Source: Microcoleus sp. bin38.metabat.b11b12b14.051
GTDB taxonomy: Bacteria; Cyanobacteriota; Cyanobacteriia; Cyanobacteriales; Microcoleaceae
NCBI RefSeq assembly: GCF_013299165.1
Contig: NZ_JAAFKD010000007.1
Span: 124,001 to 188,000, forward strand
DNA: 64,000 nucleotides
Direction of reading: 5' to 3'
A model generated the notes under the pieces. It worked only from the letters and a program-made list of their open reading frames with translations. It was not told the DNA's origin and ran no database searches. Every line of letters starts with the position of its first letter. The first letter of the stretch is position 1. Position numbers and translations under genes: made by a program. Below, one piece after another: positions 45,008-54,048 of the stretch.

Positions 45008-46066
45008 TTACTTTCCTGCTCCTGCTTTAACTTCCGTCGCAGCTCGATCGTACAATGCGGTTGCTTTCCCAACATCCTGCAAGAATTTCATCTTAGCAAA
45101 AATCTCAGTCGGTGGATAAATTTGGGGATTTTTCAAATCTTTCGGGTCAATTAAACCTTTATCTATTGCTGCTTTATTCGGCGAGCCATAGTGGGTAAAA
45201 TTAGAAATTGTCGCACCTACTTCTGGCTTCAAAATGAAATTGATAAATTTCTCAGCTAACTCTTTGTGTGGAGCACCTTTGGGAATTGCCATGTTGTCAG
45301 AAAAGACAATTGTTCCTTCCTTTGGAATAGCATAACGGAGATTGGGATTCTCTTTCATTACCTGAGAAATATCACCACTCCATTCCATTGTCAGGTTTAC
45401 TTCTCCTTGATCCAGAAGAGTTTGACCAGTATCTGGGACAAAAGCTGCAATGATATTTTTATTTTTAATCAGTAAGTCACGGGCTTTGTTAATTTCTGCG
45501 GGATTAGTTGTATTTGGGTCAAATCCTAAATACATTAAAACGGCTGCAAAAGTATATCTAGCATCATCTTGCCATGCTATTTTTCCCGTATATTTTGGAT
45601 CGAACATCGCCCCCCAACTGTTAATATCGCCCTTGGTTGCTTTGATGTTGTAGCCAATTCCCATTGTTCCCCACTGATAAGGCAATGAATATTTGTTTTC
45701 AGGGTCAAATGTTTGGTTCATCCATCTCGGATCGAGATTAGTTTTGTTAGGAATTTTGGCTATATCTAATGGTTCAAGTATATTATCGGCTGCCATGATT
45801 CTCACCATGTAATCGGCGGGAAATATGACATCATAACCAGGATTTCCCTGTTGTATTTTGGCATAGAGTGCGTCGCTGTTCTCGAAAGTATCGTATTGAA
45901 TTTTAACATTGTTCTCTTTCTCGAATTGGGCGATCGCTTCTGGGGCGATATAAGTTGCATAATTGTAAATGCTGAGGACTTGCTGGTTGCCACCTGTGCG
46001 GCTGCATCCGAAAACCACCGTTGCACTCATCACAAACAAAAGTAAGAAAGTCAGGAGGCGTTTCAT
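45008..46066 (-). CDS. potD: Polyamine-binding lipoprotein PotD
   Basis: A 352-residue extracytoplasmic binding protein. The signal peptide KRLLTFLLLFVMSATVVFGC ends in a lipobox Cys (residue 21). The mature part begins VLSIYNYATYIAPEAIAQFE and includes YDVIFPADYMVRIMAAD, YQWGTMGIGYNIKATKG, and SGDISQVMKENPNLRYAIP, all usual PotD/PotF segments. It captures spermidine or putrescine in the periplasm and delivers it to PotBC. Between potC and potA. Specificity (spermidine or putrescine) cannot be told by eye. Confidence 0.92.
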   Translation of the reverse strand: MKRLLTFLLLFVMSATVVFGCSRTGGNQQVLSIYNYATYIAPEAIAQFEKENNVKIQYDTFENSDALYAKIQQGNPGYDVIFPADYMVRIMAADNILEPLDIAKIPNKTNLDPRWMNQTFDPENKYSLPYQWGTMGIGYNIKATKGDINSWGAMFDPKYTGKIAWQDDARYTFAAVLMYLGFDPNTTNPAEINKARDLLIKNKNIIAAFVPDTGQTLLDQGEVNLTMEWSGDISQVMKENPNLRYAIPKEGTIVFSDNMAIPKGAPHKELAEKFINFILKPEVGATISNFTHYGSPNKAAIDKGLIDPKDLKNPQIYPPTEIFAKMKFLQDVGKATALYDRAATEVKAGAGK

Positions 46067-46157
46067 GGGTTTTTTTGGCTACATAAAACAATAATTATGA
46101 CATAAAAAGCAATTTAGGAATGAGAATTAAATAACTTATAATTTGATGATTCTTGTG

Positions 46158-46204
46158 GGATGGGCGTCTCGCCCGTTCTTTATGGACGGGCGAGACGCCC
46201 ATCC
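46158..46204. repeat. Strong inverted repeat between potC and potD
   Basis: GGATGGGCGTCTCGCCCGT and ACGGGCGAGACGCCCATCC form a perfect or near-perfect 19-bp stem with a 9-base loop. There is no T-run after it. It probably modulates expression between the two genes or is another mobile palindrome. Confidence 0.75.
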
Positions 46205-46241
46205 ATAAATTTGTGTAAATTATTTAATTTGCGATCCTTAG

Positions 46242-47099
46242 TCAACTTTTCTGAACTTTTAGCGATGATACAACCAGCAATAAAGAAGCTAGCAACATCA
46301 AAGTTGAGATGGCATTAATTGCTGGCGTGACTGCAAATTTTATCATGCCATAAACCAATAGCGGCAGTGTCATGGAACCAACGCCGGTGGTAAAGAATGT
46401 CACGACAAAATCGTCCAGCGACAGAGTAAAAGCCAGCAGTGCCGCGCTGAAAATAGCGGGCAAAATTAGAGGGAGAGTAATCCGCAAAAAAGTCCGCCAT
46501 TCGTTAGCGCCCAAGTCAAAGGCTGCTTGTTCTAATTGAGGATCGAGTTCCGCTAAACGCGCCCTAACAGTAATCGTTACAAAGGAAATATTAAAGACAA
46601 CATGACCGATAATTACTGTGGGTAAGCCAAGATTGAGGCGGATTCCCGTGAGATTTTCTACGATCCGAAATGCCAGGGTAAAGAAAACTAGCAGTGAAAT
46701 GCCGATCGTAATTTCGGGCATAATCACCGGCAAAAACAGTAAAGCTTCTACTGCTTTGCGCCCCGGAAAATGAAAGCGTTCCAGCGCTAGGGCGAGCATG
46801 GTACCGAAAATTGTTGCTAAAGCCGTCGAAATCGCTGCAATTAGCAAACTGTTGTTGAGTGCTGGCAAAATTCCGGCGCTGCTGCTGGTAGCAATCGTCG
46901 CGCCTGCATTGCTAAACAAGCTACCGTACCAATCGAGAGTAAAACCGCGCCAAACTGCGTTAAATTTGGAAGCGTTGAAGGAGTAAATAATTAAGATGAG
47001 AATTGGCAAGTAAAGAAAGGCAAAGGCTAGTGCAGCTTGTACCCAAAGCCACTGTTTGCCGATCGCCCGCACGAACAAATCTAGTTTTATTTTAGTCAT
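46242..47099 (-). CDS. potC: Polyamine ABC transporter permease PotC
   Basis: A 285-residue permease with six hydrophobic segments. WVQAALAFAFLYLPILILII and FNAVWRGFTLDWYGSLFSNA at the start and the EAA loop QAAFDLGANEWRTFLRITLP identify PotC. I start at ATG 47099 (MTKIKLDLFVRAIGKQ); the longer frame adds NAQCPMPNAQCPM, encoded by a TGGGCAT minisatellite at 47100-47160. It forms the channel with PotB. Confidence 0.92.
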   Translation of the reverse strand: MTKIKLDLFVRAIGKQWLWVQAALAFAFLYLPILILIIYSFNASKFNAVWRGFTLDWYGSLFSNAGATIATSSSAGILPALNNSLLIAAISTALATIFGTMLALALERFHFPGRKAVEALLFLPVIMPEITIGISLLVFFTLAFRIVENLTGIRLNLGLPTVIIGHVVFNISFVTITVRARLAELDPQLEQAAFDLGANEWRTFLRITLPLILPAIFSAALLAFTLSLDDFVVTFFTTGVGSMTLPLLVYGMIKFAVTPAINAISTLMLLASLLLVVSSLKVQKS

Positions 47100-47160
47100 T
47101 GGGCATTGGGCATTGGGCATGGGGCATTGGGCATTGGTCATTGGGCATTGGGCATTGGGC
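47100..47160. repeat. 7-bp minisatellite (TGGGCAT) before potC
   Basis: About eight copies of GGGCATT/GGTCATT lie immediately upstream of the potC start codon, between potB and potC. They create a spurious upstream extension of potC. Confidence 0.85.
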
Positions 47161-47198
47161 TATCTTAAGGTAAACATAAATCGCGCAGAGTGTACTGG

Positions 47199-48074
47199 TT
47201 ATTGAGTTTCGTCAGACACGCGAAAATAAATTAAAACAGGAATCAAGATAATTGCAGTCAACAGCATGGAAAGCGCCGAACCAAAAGGCCAATCGCGAGA
47301 TTTCATAAACTGATTTTGAATCAAATTTCCCACCATAATTGTTTTCGAGCCGCCCAATATATCCGGTGTAATGAAAGCTCCCACTGCGGGAACGAAAACC
47401 AAAATTGAGCCAGCAACAATGCCGCGAGTTGTCAGCGGTAAAAACACGCGCCAAAAAGTGCGAATATCATTTGCTCCTAAATCTTGAGCTGCTTCAACTA
47501 ATGAAAAATTGAAGCGTTCTATGCTAGAATATAAAGGCAGAACCATAAAAGGTAAATAGCCGTAAATTAAACCGATCGCCACAGCGAAAGGCGTAAACAG
47601 CAAGTTTAACGGTTCGCTAATTATATGCAGGCTTTGCAGGGCTGTGTTAACCACTCCTTCGCTCCGCAGCAGCAGCATCCAGGCGTAGGTTCTCACCAAA
47701 AAATTAGTCCAAAATGGAATAATTATCAGCAACAGCAAGGCATTTCGCCAGCGGGGGGGACGGGTGGCGATGAAAAATGCGAGGGGATAGCCGACTAACA
47801 AACAAGCGGCGGTTGTCAAAAAAGCTAAAAAGAGCGATCGCCCAATTACCCCTAAGAAAACCCCGTTAAACAAGCGCTGGTAGTTGCTGAGAGTAAATAC
47901 CCAAGTAATACCGCCGTAAGTACCGCGTTCTAAGAAACTGTACAACAGTACAATTAGCACCGGCAGAATGAAGAAAACGATCAGCCATGCACTCGCAGGA
48001 AATAATAGCAGCAACAGGTTATATAATTTGCGATTTGCGATTTGCGATTTGCGATCGGGAAAGAGCGATTTCAT
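47199..48074 (-). CDS. potB: Polyamine ABC transporter permease PotB
   Basis: A 291-residue permease. It has PASAWLIVFFILPVLIVLLY, RSLFLAFLTTAACLLVGYPL, and the EAA loop EAAQDLGANDIRTFWRVFLP typical of PotB. It starts at ATG 48074, but codons 7-16 (DRKSQIANRK) are encoded by a GCGATTT repeat at 48026-48060, so the N-terminus may have been lengthened by repeat insertion. First gene of the potB-potC-potD-potA series. Confidence 0.92.
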   Translation of the reverse strand: MKSLFPDRKSQIANRKLYNLLLLLFPASAWLIVFFILPVLIVLLYSFLERGTYGGITWVFTLSNYQRLFNGVFLGVIGRSLFLAFLTTAACLLVGYPLAFFIATRPPRWRNALLLLIIIPFWTNFLVRTYAWMLLLRSEGVVNTALQSLHIISEPLNLLFTPFAVAIGLIYGYLPFMVLPLYSSIERFNFSLVEAAQDLGANDIRTFWRVFLPLTTRGIVAGSILVFVPAVGAFITPDILGGSKTIMVGNLIQNQFMKSRDWPFGSALSMLLTAIILIPVLIYFRVSDETQ

Positions 48075-48154
48075 AAGGGTTTCTGGCTACCCGTGGGTAT
48101 AGGACTAATAATCCCACACATTTTATATCAAATCCGCAGGTCAAGCCGCAGCAT

Positions 48155-48916
48155 TTATTTAGGGGTAGAATTCGGGGTTTTGACTGGGGGCGAGGGTAAT
48201 TGGCCGTTTACGTCAACATTCAAGTTTTCGCGGCGGAATTGGAAGCGGAAAACCACTTTGCGATCGCCCGCTGCATTTTGAGTCGGATTTGCATCTAATT
48301 CTCCCCGTCCCGAAACTAATACTTTCTGCTGCAATTGGGCTTTTTTAGGAAAATTCACCTCATCGGAAAACATATAATTAGAAACAGCTAAAGCCCTGCG
48401 TAAACTCAGATCCAGATTTTTGGAATCGGAACCGTTGGAACTGGTATGTCCTTCGATGACAACGCGAGCAATTTGTTTTTCAAACTGTTGGTTAGCAAAA
48501 AGCACTTGACTGTAAATGGGAATGAAGGCTTGGAGAAACTTTTTGCCTTCGGGTTTGAGGACGGAACTGTTATTATCAAACAAAATGCGATCGCGAATGC
48601 TGACATCTCCGGTTCCGGGGTCAACCGTAAAAATATCTTTGTCTCCAACTTTTCCCTCTAAAGCATTGACAATAATCTGGGGTAGTCCTTCAAATGCCTT
48701 TTGATATTGCTGCAATTCCTGTCGCAGTTTTTCCACCTGAAGGATTTTTGCATCGAGCATTTTCGCCTTTTCGCTGAGTTGAATCTGCACGGTGATGAAC
48801 AGGAGGGCGAACAACATCAGCAAGCCGGACATTAAATCACCGATGGATAGCAGTACGCTGGAATCTTCCTCTTCTTCTGTTTCTGGTGCGTTGTCTAAAT
48901 CGGATAAATTTCTCAT
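48155..48916 (-). CDS. ZorB/MotB-like OmpA-domain stator protein
   Basis: A 253-residue protein. A short acidic N-terminus precedes one membrane span, LLSIGDLMSGLLMLFALLFI, with an Asp (D27) placed as in MotB and ZorB proton channels (the DLMSG pattern recalls ZorB). After a coiled coil (EKLRQELQQYQKAFEG) there is an OmpA peptidoglycan-binding domain with VVIEGHTSSNGSDSKNLDLS, RRALAVSNYMF and SGRGELDANP. The tail is Pro-rich. With the ZorA-like protein encoded at 50048-52270 on the same strand it should form a proton-driven motor anchored to the wall. The two genes are now 1.1 kb apart because of a RAYT transposase and REP array. Confidence 0.85.
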   Translation of the reverse strand: MRNLSDLDNAPETEEEEDSSVLLSIGDLMSGLLMLFALLFITVQIQLSEKAKMLDAKILQVEKLRQELQQYQKAFEGLPQIIVNALEGKVGDKDIFTVDPGTGDVSIRDRILFDNNSSVLKPEGKKFLQAFIPIYSQVLFANQQFEKQIARVVIEGHTSSNGSDSKNLDLSLRRALAVSNYMFSDEVNFPKKAQLQQKVLVSGRGELDANPTQNAAGDRKVVFRFQFRRENLNVDVNGQLPSPPVKTPNSTPK

Positions 48917-48932
48917 TTTTGCATTGTTAATT

Positions 48933-48960
48933 AGTTTGTAGTGAGGACTTTAGTCCTGAA
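48933..48960. repeat. Single REP-like palindrome
   Basis: GTAGTGAGGACTTTAGTCCT is one copy of the palindrome that forms the tandem array at 49641-50036. It lies between the RAYT gene and the ZorB-like gene, so RAYT is flanked by its repeats on both sides. Confidence 0.75.
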
Positions 48961-48967
48961 CCTATTT

Positions 48968-49567
48968 CTAAATATCATCCCAAGCGCGACCATAGTCTTT
49001 AACTGGATATTCATTCCACAAATGACGCAGCCATTCCCGTCCATAATATTTCAAATACCAGTGAATACTGCTTTGAGCGTAATCATAAGGAGACTTTACC
49101 CATAGGTGTTTGACAGGATTGTTGTGGATATAATTGAGTGTTGTATAGTAATGCCGTTCGGAACGAATAGCTCTATCACTGTAACTATACCAAACTGTTC
49201 GACCACCTGTAGCTCCATCTTCCAGATTCCATTGACGAGATATTGACCCATGAACTGCATGAAATAATTTACTTAAATGGTTAAAGTTCGCAACCTGTAC
49301 CAAAAGATGATAGTGATTGGGCAATACAACCCAGGCGAGTATTTCTATACCTTTAGTTACAAATGCTTCAAATAGCCGATCTAGGAGTTGCTGGCGGCGA
49401 GATTGATCTACCATGTAATACTTATGTTGGTAACAGGTGCCTGTCAGCAGGTAAAAAGTGCGATCGCGTATTAGATGTGGTGGTCTGTGGGGTGGGTAGC
49501 CTTTGGCTAAGCGTTGTCGAACTAATTCAGCACGTTGTTGTGGTGTCAGCGTCCGGTACTCGTACAT
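48968..49567 (-). mobile_element. REP-associated tyrosine transposase (RAYT, Y1/IS200-like)
   Basis: A 199-residue protein from ATG 49567 (MYEYRTLTPQQRAELVRQRL). It has GYPPHRPPHLIRDRTFYLLT, the HUH pair in WVVLPNHYHLLVQV, and the catalytic Tyr in the helix HYYTTLNYIHNNPVKHLW, all diagnostic of the Y1_Tnp/RAYT group, which are single-copy domesticated transposases thought to mobilise REP/BIME palindromes. The upstream frame to 49690 is translated from REP DNA and is rejected. Flanked by REP-like palindromes on both sides. It lies between the ZorA-like and ZorB-like genes on their strand. Confidence 0.92.
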
Positions 49568-49640
49568 GATATGTTGATTTGAAATTTGGTAGTAAGGACT
49601 TGGGATCTCATTATAAATATAGCTTTTCCTGGTTCCTATA

Positions 49641-50036
49641 GGTTCGTAGTGAGGACTGAAGTCCTTCTTATTGCGGACTGAAGTCCTCACTACAAACCTT
49701 AATCTTGGGTTCGTAGTGAGGACTTCAGTCCTTCTTATTGCGGACTAAAGTCCTCACTACAAACCTTAATCTTGGGTTCGTAGTGAGGACTTCAGTCCTT
49801 CTTATTGCGGACTAAAGTCCTCACTACAAACCTTAATCTTGGGTTCGTAGTGAGGACTTCAGTCCTTCTTATTGCGGACTAAAGTCCTCACTACAAACCT
49901 TAATCTTGGGTTCGTAGTGAGGACTTCAGTCCTTCTTATTGCGGACTAAAGTCCTCACTACAAACCTTAATCTTGGGTTCGTAGTGAGGACTTCAGTCCT
50001 TCTTATTGCGGACTAAAGTCCTCACTACAAACCTTG
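49641..50036. repeat. Six tandem 67-bp REP-like units beside RAYT
   Basis: Units start at 49641, 49708, 49775, 49842, 49909 and 49976 with GGTTCGTAGTGAGGACTTCA. Each has GTAGTGAGGACT...AGTCC and GGACT...AGTCCTCACTAC, so each is a near-complete palindrome. The array runs from just upstream of RAYT to the end of the ZorA-like gene. Solitary copies occur at 48933-48960, near 4915, and twice inside the kinase gene at 58142-58212. Confidence 0.93.
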
Positions 50037-50047
50037 CTGTTAAAAGT

Positions 50048-52270
50048 TTATTTCTTCGTCCCCAAATTATCAGCCGCCGCTACCAAATAATGAGCAACCT
50101 GCATCAAACCGTCGGAACTTTCTTGCAATCCAGTACACACTTTCGCCATCGAAGAATCCGCTTCTTCAAAAAACTTGTGCTGCGATGACGTAGTTGTTTC
50201 CAAATAGCCCATTAATTGATTGTTGCCCAACTGTAGCGCGCGATCGAACTGACTTGTCATGTTTTGATAGGCACTCTCAACCCGCTGCACTTGTTCTTGT
50301 TCTGCTTGCAAAGCTGCATTTAATTGATTCACCAAATTTGTATAGGTAGTTTGCATTCTTTCTCCTTCTGTATTGAACTGATTCGCCATTTTTTCATAAA
50401 CGCTTTCTACCCGCAGCACTTCTTGTCCGGTAATCTTTGCTAATTCCTGCAACTGTGCCAAACGCTGGCTGGAATTCAAGCCCACAGAATTAGCAAACTG
50501 ACTGACTTCAGAGGCTGTTGTTAAAATTTGACTCATACTTTGGTCAACTTGCTGCGACATCAATTTGCGTTTCTCCGATTCTTCTTGAAAAACTTTTTGC
50601 AAGCCGAGTACAACCTGCGCTAGACCTTTTTGCTGCTTACCTAAAGTACCTTCGAGTAAATTGTTTTGTTGGGTAAAGAATTGCTGGAGAGAGTCTTGAT
50701 ATGTTACCCGGAAGTTGTCTAGTTCTTCCTGGACTGTGACGCGAGTGTTTTGCAGCATGGAGTCAACATTCTGCAAGCTTCCCACCAAATTTTCTCGCGC
50801 TGTGTCCATCAGTCCCGATGCTTCATCACCTACTACTTTGAGCGTGTCTGACTGAGTTTGGAAAGCTGTATGCGTTGCATTTAAAATATTGGTCATCCTG
50901 GTTTCCACACCTTGCAGCATTTCTCTTTCTTGTTCGGCTTGAGTGTGGAGAGATGCTTGCAAATTGTCCTGAATTCCTCTAAAGGTGTTGGCCGCTTCTT
51001 GGGCGCTTTCTTGAAATGCTGTTCTTTGCGCTTTCATGCCTTCAATGCTTTCTCCAACTCCCGATCGTATTTCGGTGGCCATTTCCTGCAAAACGCTGTG
51101 GGTGTCTGTCTGGAATTGTCCTAAAATCTGCTGCAAGTTGTTGGCAAATTCCTGTAACTGCACTAATGTATCTTGCTGGAAAGTTTGAATTGTTAGGATA
51201 GATTGTGCTAAACTAGAAGATATTCCGCCCAATTCGTTCTTGAGTTCTCTGACAGCTTCGGATGCTTCTTGAGTTAACTGAGCACTTTGATCCAATCGCC
51301 CCACAACAGGCTCAATTACTTCGGTGCGCAGCCCTGAAAGTAGGTTGTTTAATATCTGTTCGCCTTGGTCTGATTTAATCTGTTGGAGTGCGGATAATTC
51401 TTGGCGGATATCTTGGAAAACAGGAGTCATTGCTAAACCGATTTGTTGTCCTATCGCCTGAGAGTTGACATTGCTTTGCGCCTCGACGATTTGAGCAAAT
51501 CCGGTTCTCATTGTCTCGATCGCAAGGGCGATCGCCTCCGCAGCATCCCCACCGCTAGAATTAGCACGGGAAAACAGTTGTTCGGGGGTTTGTAATTGGG
51601 CGATTTTATCTAATTTGTTGCGTAAATTGTCGCGTTTAGCAACCCGCGCGCGATCGCCCCACGCCAACACGATCGTAAATACACTAGAAGAGCCCAAACC
51701 CATCAGAGAAGTCGAAAACGCCGTTTTCATCCCCTCCAGCAACGTGCTAATCGAGGGTAGCAATTGTTTGGTATCTTCCAGCGAACCCAAGTTAACATCT
51801 TGCAAGCCGGTTTGAATGCCGTAAAATGTACCTAAAACCCCCAACGCGACTAAAACGCTGGGTACAAACCGCCACTGACTCCGAGGTGCCGATCGCCCTA
51901 AAATTGCCGGATACTGAAATAAGACAAACCGCCCGGATTTTACCTGCGCCCTATAACCCTCGCCATCGGGGGTTATTTCGCCCGCCAAGTGTTCGCTAAA
52001 CCAGTCTAGCAGCAGTTTCCAAGTGTCGGCTGGTGTTTCCCACTGCTGCAATTCGATCGCCCCTGATGTACCGCTTTCTAGCTTCGATCTCAAATAGTTG
52101 ACAGCCTCAAAAGTCGATCGGCTTTTGGCCGCCACATAACGCTGGTACTGCTTCACAGAAGTGTACTCGCCCCAAATAGCCCCGCACAGCAAAATCAGCG
52201 CCGCCCAGTGAAAAATGCTATTTTGCCAAATTACCCCAAAAACAGCAGTCAAATAATTAATTAATTGCAT
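50048..52270 (-). CDS. ZorA/MotA-like proton-channel protein with long coiled-coil tail
   Basis: A 740-residue protein. Three membrane spans lie in the first 205 residues (NSIFHWAALILLCGAIWGEY, WRFVPSVLVALGVLGTFYGI and FSTSLMGLGSSSVFTIVLAW), the pattern of MotA/TolQ/ExbB proteins and specifically ZorA. From about 205 to 740 it is almost entirely predicted coiled coil (heptads in ELKNELGGISSSLAQSILTI, EREMLQGVETRMTNILNATH). ZorA of Zorya phage defence has this same plan: a short membrane motor plus a long cytoplasmic tail. The ZorB-like gene is downstream. No zorC, zorD or zorE-type gene is in the window. It may be a housekeeping motor instead. Starts at ATG 52270. Confidence 0.85.
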   Translation of the reverse strand: MQLINYLTAVFGVIWQNSIFHWAALILLCGAIWGEYTSVKQYQRYVAAKSRSTFEAVNYLRSKLESGTSGAIELQQWETPADTWKLLLDWFSEHLAGEITPDGEGYRAQVKSGRFVLFQYPAILGRSAPRSQWRFVPSVLVALGVLGTFYGIQTGLQDVNLGSLEDTKQLLPSISTLLEGMKTAFSTSLMGLGSSSVFTIVLAWGDRARVAKRDNLRNKLDKIAQLQTPEQLFSRANSSGGDAAEAIALAIETMRTGFAQIVEAQSNVNSQAIGQQIGLAMTPVFQDIRQELSALQQIKSDQGEQILNNLLSGLRTEVIEPVVGRLDQSAQLTQEASEAVRELKNELGGISSSLAQSILTIQTFQQDTLVQLQEFANNLQQILGQFQTDTHSVLQEMATEIRSGVGESIEGMKAQRTAFQESAQEAANTFRGIQDNLQASLHTQAEQEREMLQGVETRMTNILNATHTAFQTQSDTLKVVGDEASGLMDTARENLVGSLQNVDSMLQNTRVTVQEELDNFRVTYQDSLQQFFTQQNNLLEGTLGKQQKGLAQVVLGLQKVFQEESEKRKLMSQQVDQSMSQILTTASEVSQFANSVGLNSSQRLAQLQELAKITGQEVLRVESVYEKMANQFNTEGERMQTTYTNLVNQLNAALQAEQEQVQRVESAYQNMTSQFDRALQLGNNQLMGYLETTTSSQHKFFEEADSSMAKVCTGLQESSDGLMQVAHYLVAAADNLGTKK

Positions 52271-52536
52271 ATTGACAACTCATTCTGTTTGTGTATTTTA
52301 CTTTAATCTCAATTCTGGGAAAAACCAACCTTAACGTTTTAATATAACAGCTATCGCCGTCAAAAAAACCTCCTCTAACTTTCAGATAATTTATCTCATA
52401 TAGCGCTTATCAAATGAGCTTGGTCAAGCGCGACCAATTCCCCATTACTAGACACACCTCAGCTAAATAACAAAATCTATATTTAACTTGATTTGATAAA
52501 TCATGTCATCATAAATAAATAATCAAGAGGTACGCA
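52271..52536. promoter_or_regulatory. Divergent promoter region, ZorA-like versus desaturase-like gene
   Basis: 266 AT-rich bases between divergent starts at 52270 and 52537. A purine-rich AAGAGG sits 7 to 12 bases before the ATG of the desaturase-like gene and is a likely ribosome binding site. No other site can be assigned. Confidence 0.5.
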
Positions 52537-54048
52537 ATGTCAGCAGAATCACCAACCCCAAAAATAGTCATAGTCGGTGCCGGATGGGCCGGTTTAGGCG
52601 CCACCTATCACCTAGCCCAGCAAGGCTATGACGTAACTTTATTAGAAGCAGGCCCTCAGCCGGGAGGCTTAGTTGCGGGGTGGAAAACCGCAGGCGGGCG
52701 TTCCGTAGAAGCAGGCATTCACGGCTTCTGGTATCCTTACAAGAATATCTTTTCATTAGTCAAGCAATTAGGACTAGACCCCTTCACACCTTGGACTCGT
52801 TCTTGTCAGTATTCCCCCGCCGGGTTGGAAGTAGAATCGCCCATTTTTCAGGACGAGCCGCGACTTCCCACACCGTTAGGAACCTTCCTCTACACCAGAT
52901 TTAAAAGACTGCCATTAGTCGATCGCCTTTCAGCCTTACCTTTACTCTACGCCGTCCTAGATTTCGACAACTCGGACGAAGCTTGGCGCAGGTACGATAG
53001 CGTCACCGCCCGCGAATTGTTCAAACAGTTTGGCGTATCAGCGAGGCTGTACCGCGATGCTTTTGAACCGATGTTATTAGTAGGTTTATTTGCACCCGGA
53101 GAACAGTGTTCGGCGGCCGCAGCTTTGGGAATGCTTTATTATTTCATTTTAGCACACCAACCAGATTTTGATGTAGTTTGGTGTCGCGGCACAGTCGGAG
53201 AAAAAATATTTCGCCCGTGGGTGGAACGACTGGAACAAATCGGCGCCAAAGTATTGACAAAGCGGCGAGTTACTGATGTAATAGTTGACAGCAACAACCG
53301 AGCGACGGGCGTTGTGTGTGGCGACGAAACCTTCGAGGCAGATGCAGTTATTTTTGCAGTTGGTGTCACGGGAATGCAAAAAATTATCAGCAGCAGTCCA
53401 GCTTTGCAACGCCGCCCAGAGTTTCGGGACGTGATGAATTTGGGCGCTGTTGACGTGTTGGCTGTTCGCCTATGGTTTGACAGAAAAATTGATATTCCGT
53501 TGCCTTCTAATGCCTGTTTTGGATTTAGTTCGACTACCGGATGGACATTTTTTGATTTGAATGCTTTGCACGACGAGTTTCGAGACGAACCGGGAACAGT
53601 TATCGAAGCTGATTTTTATCACGCCAATCAATTAATTACCCTGAAAGATGAGGAAATAGTTTCCCTAGTTCAGCGGGATTTAGCGACTTGCATTCCGGCT
53701 TTTCGGGAGGCTAAAGTAATTGACAGCAGCGCGATTCGTTTGTCGCGGGCGGTGACACATTTTGCACCGGGAAGTTATCAGTATTTGTTGCCTGCGGTCA
53801 CAAGTTATGATAATGTATTGATGAGCGGTGATTGGGTTGTAACTCGTCACGGTTCTTGGTCGCAGGAAAAGGCTTATGTTACTGGTTTGGAGGCTGCTAA
53901 TTTGGTAGTTTCGCGTTTCGGAATCGGGAAAAAAGCCGAAATTATTCCGGTGGAAGCTGACGAGCCGCACATTCAAATCGGGAGACAGATTAATCAGTTT
54001 GCTCGCAGTTTGACTAAAGCTGTTATTCCCGATTTTTGGCTGCCATAA
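52537..54048 (+). CDS. FAD-dependent zeta-carotene desaturase-like oxidoreductase
   Basis: A 503-residue flavoprotein. The N-terminal Rossmann motif is KIVIVGAGWAGLGATYHLAQ with the following VTLLEAGPQPGGLVAGWKT, and the C-terminal FAD motif is NVLMSGDWVVTRHGSWSQEK. Segments VEAGIHGFWYPYKNIFSLVK and YRDAFEPMLLVGLFAPGEQC place it among plant-type carotene desaturase-like amine oxidases (PDS/ZDS relatives). It probably acts on a polyene or isoprenoid at the membrane, but it may not be the true phytoene or zeta-carotene desaturase. Starts at ATG 52537. Confidence 0.85.
   Translation: MSAESPTPKIVIVGAGWAGLGATYHLAQQGYDVTLLEAGPQPGGLVAGWKTAGGRSVEAGIHGFWYPYKNIFSLVKQLGLDPFTPWTRSCQYSPAGLEVESPIFQDEPRLPTPLGTFLYTRFKRLPLVDRLSALPLLYAVLDFDNSDEAWRRYDSVTARELFKQFGVSARLYRDAFEPMLLVGLFAPGEQCSAAAALGMLYYFILAHQPDFDVVWCRGTVGEKIFRPWVERLEQIGAKVLTKRRVTDVIVDSNNRATGVVCGDETFEADAVIFAVGVTGMQKIISSSPALQRRPEFRDVMNLGAVDVLAVRLWFDRKIDIPLPSNACFGFSSTTGWTFFDLNALHDEFRDEPGTVIEADFYHANQLITLKDEEIVSLVQRDLATCIPAFREAKVIDSSAIRLSRAVTHFAPGSYQYLLPAVTSYDNVLMSGDWVVTRHGSWSQEKAYVTGLEAANLVVSRFGIGKKAEIIPVEADEPHIQIGRQINQFARSLTKAVIPDFWLP

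Noticed and set aside
47100-47141. Upstream extension of potC
   Set aside because: NAQCPMPNAQCPM is translated from the TGGGCAT minisatellite.
49568-49690. Upstream extension of the RAYT gene
   Set aside because: The extra codons cover the first REP unit; the conserved MYEYRTLTPQQR start is at 49567.
48155-52270. Complete Zorya defence system
   Set aside because: Only ZorA-like and ZorB-like genes are visible; the neighbours are RAYT, potB and a desaturase-like gene, with no helicase, HNH or ZorC-like product.
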